Shown: piece by piece, positions 7,457-9,820 of the stretch
Layout: the number at the start of each line of letters is the position of its first letter
How positions within the stretch are numbered: the stretch's first letter is position 1
NCBI GenBank assembly: GCA_964390795.1
Contig: CAYMLQ010000218.1
Coordinates: 1 to 9,820, forward strand
Source: CAYMLQ01 sp964390795
GTDB taxonomy: Bacteria; Verrucomicrobiota; Kiritimatiellia; RFP12; UBA1067
Length of the DNA stretch: 9,820 bases
Direction of reading: 5' to 3'
Made by a program: the position numbers and the translations under genes
The notes under the pieces: model-generated
What the model saw: only the letters and a program-made list of their open reading frames with translations
Told to the model about the DNA's origin: nothing
The model's database searches: none

Positions 7457-8017
7457 ATGCTGACACCCGAATTCCACGCCCACTTCATGCGCCTCGCCCT
7501 GCGCGAGGCAGCCAAGGCCGCCCAGGCCGGCGAGGTTCCGACCGGCTGCGTGATCGTTCAGAAACCGCAAACCCTCGACATGCCGCTCGCCGCCGTCAAA
7601 GTGCTCGCGCGTGCCCACAACCAAACCGAGCTGCTCAAGGACGCCACCGCCCACGCCGAGATTATCGCCCTCACCCAAGCCTCCTCCGCCCTCGGCGACT
7701 GGCGGCTGACCGGCACGATCCTCTACGTCACCAAGGAGCCCTGCTCCATGTGCGCGGGCGCCATCGTGCTCGCCCGCGTGCCGCTCGTGGTCTGGGGCCT
7801 CTCCGACCCCAAGCGCGGCGGCCACTCGGTCTTCTCCATCCTCAACCACCCCGGCCTCAACCACCGGCCCGAACTCCTTCCCGGCGTGCTCGAAGCGGAG
7901 AGCCGCGACCTCCTACAGTGCTTCTTCCGCTCCCGCCGCGAAGAAGCCACCCCTGATAACAGCGTCGGCCGCGACGGCACCCCCGTTCATCCTCAACTCC
8001 TAAGTCCTAACTCCTAA
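7457..8017 (+). CDS. tadA: tRNA-specific adenosine deaminase TadA
   Basis: TadA deaminates adenosine 34 to inosine in the anticodon wobble position of tRNA-Arg(ACG), a cytoplasmic reaction usually essential for reading Arg codons. The zinc-deaminase signature is complete in the 186 residues: His66-Ala-Glu68 (zinc ligand and catalytic proton shuttle) and Pro95-Cys96-Ser-Met-Cys99 (two zinc ligands). Asn55 in RAHN, the GDWRL segment (80-84) and the LNH...GVL...LLQCFFRSRR end follow the family order. Compared with E. coli TadA there are about ten extra residues between VIV and RAHN (35-52). The tail after FFRSRR is poorly conserved, and its final residues (about 179-186) are encoded by a heptanucleotide repeat array that also supplies the stop. 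The ATG at 7457 gives the normal N-terminus and sits directly at the predicted transcription start. Confidence 0.95.
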   Translation: MLTPEFHAHFMRLALREAAKAAQAGEVPTGCVIVQKPQTLDMPLAAVKVLARAHNQTELLKDATAHAEIIALTQASSALGDWRLTGTILYVTKEPCSMCAGAIVLARVPLVVWGLSDPKRGGHSVFSILNHPGLNHRPELLPGVLEAESRDLLQCFFRSRREEATPDNSVGRDGTPVHPQLLSPNS

Positions 8018-8018
8018 C
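7990..8018. repeat. Heptanucleotide tandem repeat forming the 3' end of tadA
   Basis: The units are an eight-base TCCTCAAC (one extra base), then TCCTAAG, TCCTAAC and TCCTAAC, followed by a partial TCC. They are the same T-C-C-T-A-A-C heptad as in the array upstream of tadA, in the same orientation. The last unit contains the TAA stop of tadA (8015-8017), so the array encodes the terminal residues of the protein. Confidence 0.8.
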
Positions 8019-8024
8019 TCCTCC

Positions 8025-8053
8025 TTTCCCTCAGTCCCCTCTTCGGTTATACT
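8025..8053 (+). promoter_or_regulatory. Possible promoter of the phosphatase-PPK2 operon
   Basis: TATACT (8048-8053) matches five of six -10 bases. The segment 17 bases upstream, TTTCCC (8025-8030), matches only three of six -35 bases. If used, transcription would start near 8060 and leave a leader of about 60 bases that contains the third heptad array. The weak -35 keeps this tentative. Confidence 0.35.
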
Positions 8054-8080
8054 TCTAAGCGTATTCATTTGGACATCATC

Positions 8081-8101
8081 TGACCTCCGACCTCTGACCT
8101 C
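8081..8101. repeat. Second-type heptanucleotide repeat upstream of the phosphatase gene
   Basis: Three units read TGACCTC, CGACCTC and TGACCTC, followed by a decayed TCACACC. The unit length is again seven but the sequence family differs from the TCCTAAC arrays. Reverse translation of such units gives peptides like RGQRSEVR, which I remember from many spurious predicted proteins; this suggests a widely dispersed family. The array ends about ten bases before the next start codon. Confidence 0.7.
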
Positions 8102-8118
8102 TCACACCCCCAATACCC

Positions 8119-8802
8119 ATGCGCACTTCCCCCGACACCATCGATTTCGCCCAAGTCCGGTCGCTGCTGGAAAACGGCCACCGCGTGGCCCTCTTCATCC
8201 GCCACTCAGAACGTCCCGCGATCCGCACGGACGACAAGGAGTTCGGGCGCACCCTCGGCCTCACCCCGCGCGGCGTCGACATGGCCCGCGCCGCGGGCAC
8301 CCACCTCGCCGGCTTCCGCGACGTGCGTTTCTGCGCCAGCCCCATGCTGCGCTGCCAGCTGACCGCCCGCCACTTCGCGGAGGGCATGGGGTTCGCCGCC
8401 CCCGTCGTGGAAGACGCCGCCCCGCTCGGCGTGCGCGGGTTCTACTATGACGACCCGTACGCGGTGCAGGACCTCATGCGGCAGCAGGGCTACATGCCCT
8501 ACATGCTGGAGTATCTCCGGAACGGCATCGCGCCCCATTCGCGGCCGATCGGCCCCGCCACCGAGCAGACCGCCGAATGGCTTCGCTGCCAGACCACCGC
8601 CCAGCTCACCGTCTTTGTCAGCCATGACATTTTCATCGCCGCCTTCCTGACCGGACTCAACGTGCGCACCTACTCCGCAGAGGATTGGGTGGGGTTCCTG
8701 CACGGCGCGGCGCTGATTTGCGATTCCGCCGCCAGTTGGACCTGCCACGCGTGCGTGCCCGACCTTGCCGGCCTGCAAGCCCCTCCGCATTTCGTGCATT
8801 AA
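8119..8802 (+). CDS. Histidine phosphatase superfamily protein
   Basis: This 227-residue, probably cytoplasmic protein belongs to the phosphoglycerate mutase-like histidine phosphatase superfamily (PF00300), in which a phospho-histidine intermediate is formed during phosphate-ester hydrolysis. The N-terminal motif is FIRHSERP (26-33), with Arg28 and catalytic His29; Ser30 stands where the name-giving RHG motif has Gly. LTPRG (48-52), CASPMLRCQLTA (72-83, Arg78 as second phosphate-binding Arg) and VSHD (167-170, His169) complete the active site. Glu98 or Asp99 may be the acid. The end, with the segment FIAAFLTGL and YSAEDWVGFLHGAAL, is family-like. Substrate is not predictable from sequence; SixA-like protein phosphatase or small-molecule phosphatase are both possible. 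No Shine-Dalgarno precedes the ATG. The gene stops 19 bases before a polyphosphate kinase gene, so the two are probably co-transcribed. Confidence 0.88.
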   Translation: MRTSPDTIDFAQVRSLLENGHRVALFIRHSERPAIRTDDKEFGRTLGLTPRGVDMARAAGTHLAGFRDVRFCASPMLRCQLTARHFAEGMGFAAPVVEDAAPLGVRGFYYDDPYAVQDLMRQQGYMPYMLEYLRNGIAPHSRPIGPATEQTAEWLRCQTTAQLTVFVSHDIFIAAFLTGLNVRTYSAEDWVGFLHGAALICDSAASWTCHACVPDLAGLQAPPHFVH

Positions 8803-8808
8803 CCCAGA

Positions 8809-8813
8809 AAGGA
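8809..8813 (+). promoter_or_regulatory. Ribosome binding site of ppk2
   Basis: AAGGA lies eight bases before the ATG at 8822, inside the 19-base gap after the phosphatase stop. It decides for this ATG over an in-frame ATG at 8765, which would overlap the phosphatase gene and add 19 residues without family resemblance. Confidence 0.7.
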
Positions 8814-8821
8814 CGACCGCC

Positions 8822-9631
8822 ATGTCGAAGAAAAAACAGCCCGCGCCGCAGAAGGCGAAGCTGGACGACGAGGTTTACGAAAAGGAGCTGGCCAAACTCC
8901 AGATCGAGCTGGTGAAGCTTCAGGAGTGGGTCAAAGCCAAGGGCCTCAAGGTCGTCGTCGTATTCGAGGGACGCGACGCCGCAGGCAAGGGCGGCGTCAT
9001 CAAGCGCATCACGGAGAGCCTGAATCCCCGCGTCTGCCGCGTCGTGGCCTTGGCCGCGCCCACCGAACGCGAGAAGACCCAGTGGTACTTCCAGCGCTAT
9101 GCGGCGCACCTGCCAGCCGCCGGCGAGATGGTGCTTTTCGACCGGAGTTGGTACAACCGCGCAGGCGTCGAGCGGGTCATGGGTTTCTGCACCGAAGCCG
9201 AGGTCCTGGACTTCTTCAACGCGTGCCCCGAATTCGAGCGCATGCTGATCCGCGCGGGCACGATCCTGGTCAAGTACTGGTTCTCCGTCAGCGACGAGGA
9301 GCAGGAGAAACGTTTTCAGGATCGCATCGAGGATCCCACCAAGCGCTGGAAGCTGAGCCCCATGGACTTGGCGTCGCGGAGCAAGTGGGTCGAATATTCC
9401 AAGGCCAAGGACGACATGTTCGCCCACACCGACACCAAACAGGCGCCCTGGTATGTGGTCAACGCCGACGACAAGAAGCGCGCCCGGCTCAACTGCATCC
9501 ACCACCTGCTCAGCCTGGTTCCCTACAAGGATCTGACCCCCCCGCGCATCAAGCTGCCGCCGCTCAGCAACCGTCAGCGCTACGTCCGTCCGCCGATCAC
9601 GGACCAGACCTTCGTCCCGCAGGTGTACTGA
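8822..9631 (+). CDS. ppk2: Polyphosphate kinase 2 (PPK2 family, single domain)
   Basis: PPK2 enzymes transfer phosphate between inorganic polyphosphate and nucleotides, generally running toward NTP synthesis from polyphosphate in the cytoplasm. The 269-residue length is normal for a one-domain member. Visible are the Walker A motif GRDAAGKGG (50-58) after the strand LKVVVVFE, the Walker B-like VLFDRSWYNR (104-113, Asp107) with GVERVMGF after it, the basic lid segment around FQDRIEDPTKRWKLSPMD (165-182), and the closing VRPPITDQTFVPQVY. The overall look matches the Pseudomonas-type family (TIGR03707), usually class I, but nucleotide preference (ADP, GDP or AMP) cannot be read safely. The N-terminus is Lys-rich and predicted helical. 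It has its own ribosome site and follows a histidine phosphatase gene, so polyphosphate or nucleotide turnover may be a shared theme. Confidence 0.95.
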   Translation: MSKKKQPAPQKAKLDDEVYEKELAKLQIELVKLQEWVKAKGLKVVVVFEGRDAAGKGGVIKRITESLNPRVCRVVALAAPTEREKTQWYFQRYAAHLPAAGEMVLFDRSWYNRAGVERVMGFCTEAEVLDFFNACPEFERMLIRAGTILVKYWFSVSDEEQEKRFQDRIEDPTKRWKLSPMDLASRSKWVEYSKAKDDMFAHTDTKQAPWYVVNADDKKRARLNCIHHLLSLVPYKDLTPPRIKLPPLSNRQRYVRPPITDQTFVPQVY

Positions 9632-9644
9632 GCGCCAGCCGGTG

Positions 9645-9665
9645 GCACGGGCGTCCCGCCCGTGC
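9645..9665. repeat. GC-rich palindrome of a dispersed-repeat type (HGRDARATG signature)
   Basis: A perfect nine-base stem (GCACGGGCG at 9645-9653, CGCCCGTGC at 9657-9665) encloses a TCC loop, 13 bases after the ppk2 stop. Read on the minus strand through its flanks it translates as HGRDARATGW, a peptide I remember from many doubtful predicted proteins in planctomycete, verrucomicrobial and related genomes. That suggests a REP-like dispersed element. It could also slow or end transcription, but no T run follows, so it is not a standard intrinsic terminator. Confidence 0.65.
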
Positions 9666-9725
9666 GTGTACAAGTTCGGCCCACGTTTCGGCACTCTTTG
9701 CCGGCATCGTGGCTCAAATCGGGGC

Positions 9726-9755
9726 TTGCACAAAGCCGTTATAAAACGGCATAAT
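9726..9755 (+). promoter_or_regulatory. Promoter of the tRNA-Val gene with an inverted repeat in the spacer
   Basis: CATAAT (9750-9755) matches five of six -10 bases and ends 12 bases before the tRNA. TTGCAC (9726-9731) is a weak -35 (three of six) 18 bases upstream. The spacer holds a perfect inverted repeat, GCCGTT (9735-9740), loop ATAA, AACGGC (9745-9750), whose last base is the first base of the -10. The following ACGCGC is a GC-rich stretch near the start point, a place where stable-RNA promoters often carry a discriminator. Confidence 0.45.
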
Positions 9756-9767
9756 ACGCGCTTTTCC

Positions 9768-9820
9768 GGGCGGTTATCTCAGTTGGTTAGAGAGTCTGGT
9801 TTACACCCAGAATGTCGGGG
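9768..9820 (+). tRNA. tRNA-Val (anticodon TAC), 5' part, cut by the window end
   Basis: The cloverleaf can be followed base by base. The 5' acceptor strand is GGGCGGT (9768-9774), followed by TA. The D stem is TCTC/GAGA with loop AGTTGGTTA. The anticodon stem is TCTGG (9795-9799) with CCAGA (9807-9811), around loop TTTACAC. The anticodon TAC lies at 9802-9804 and reads GUA and other Val codons. The variable loop is ATGTC and the T stem starts GGGG. The T loop and 3' acceptor strand lie beyond the window. Confidence 0.95.

Noticed and set aside
7382..8101. CRISPR array
   Set aside because: Units are seven bases, directly adjacent and without spacers, and no cas gene is present.
8765..8821. 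Earlier in-frame ATG for ppk2
   Set aside because: It overlaps the phosphatase gene and lacks a ribosome site; the ATG at 8822 has one and gives the family-typical N-terminus.
9645..9665. Intrinsic terminator after ppk2
   Set aside because: The stem is strong, but it is followed by CGTGTACAAG rather than a T run; the dispersed-repeat reading fits better.
8657..9733. 358-codon minus-strand frame opposite ppk2
   Set aside because: It is antisense to an unmistakable PPK2; its only notable part, HGRDARATG, comes from the palindrome.

Overview
The window looks like chromosomal DNA from a GC-rich bacterium of the PVC superphylum, most likely Kiritimatiellota or Verrucomicrobiota. Three things point there, all by recalled resemblance rather than by search. 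First, there is a giant secreted protein built of autotransporter-associated beta-strand (PATR) repeats without an autotransporter barrel. Second, TadA carries a 'HNQ-E-LKDATAHAE' segment of the kind I associate with that group. Third, the intergenic regions hold dispersed short repeats (heptanucleotide arrays, and a palindrome whose reverse translation reads HGRDARATG) that I associate with such genomes. No phage, transposase or CRISPR is visible.

Layout: (1) 53-5935 (+) encodes a 1960-residue secreted beta-helix protein with PATR repeats, a different GGTV repeat block, a glycine-rich module and a PA14-like insertion near the C-terminus. (2) 5944-6585 (+) follows after 8 bases and encodes an unrecognised small membrane protein, whose 3' end overlaps the next gene tail to tail by 81 bases. 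(3) 6505-7305 (-) encodes a phosphoglycosyl transferase of the bacterial sugar transferase family, which starts exopolysaccharide or glycan assembly. (4) 7306-7456 is a divergent control region with a good promoter on each side and a heptanucleotide repeat array. (5) 7457-8017 (+) encodes TadA, the tRNA adenosine deaminase; its promoter is placed so that the mRNA is probably leaderless. (6) 8018-8118 holds two further heptanucleotide arrays and a possible promoter. (7) 8119-8802 (+) encodes a histidine phosphatase superfamily protein and 8822-9631 (+) a polyphosphate kinase 2; these are 19 bases apart and probably one operon. (8) 9632-9767 holds a dispersed-type palindrome and a tRNA promoter. 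(9) 9768-9820 is the 5' part of tRNA-Val(TAC), cut by the window end.

How the genes work together: the first three concern the cell surface (secreted adhesin or matrix protein, membrane protein, glycan initiation), while the rest are housekeeping (tRNA modification, polyphosphate and nucleotide metabolism, tRNA). I see no defence or mobile system. The most unusual content is the surface protein's architecture, the unrecognised membrane protein, and the short repeats around tadA, one of which supplies the end of the TadA reading frame.
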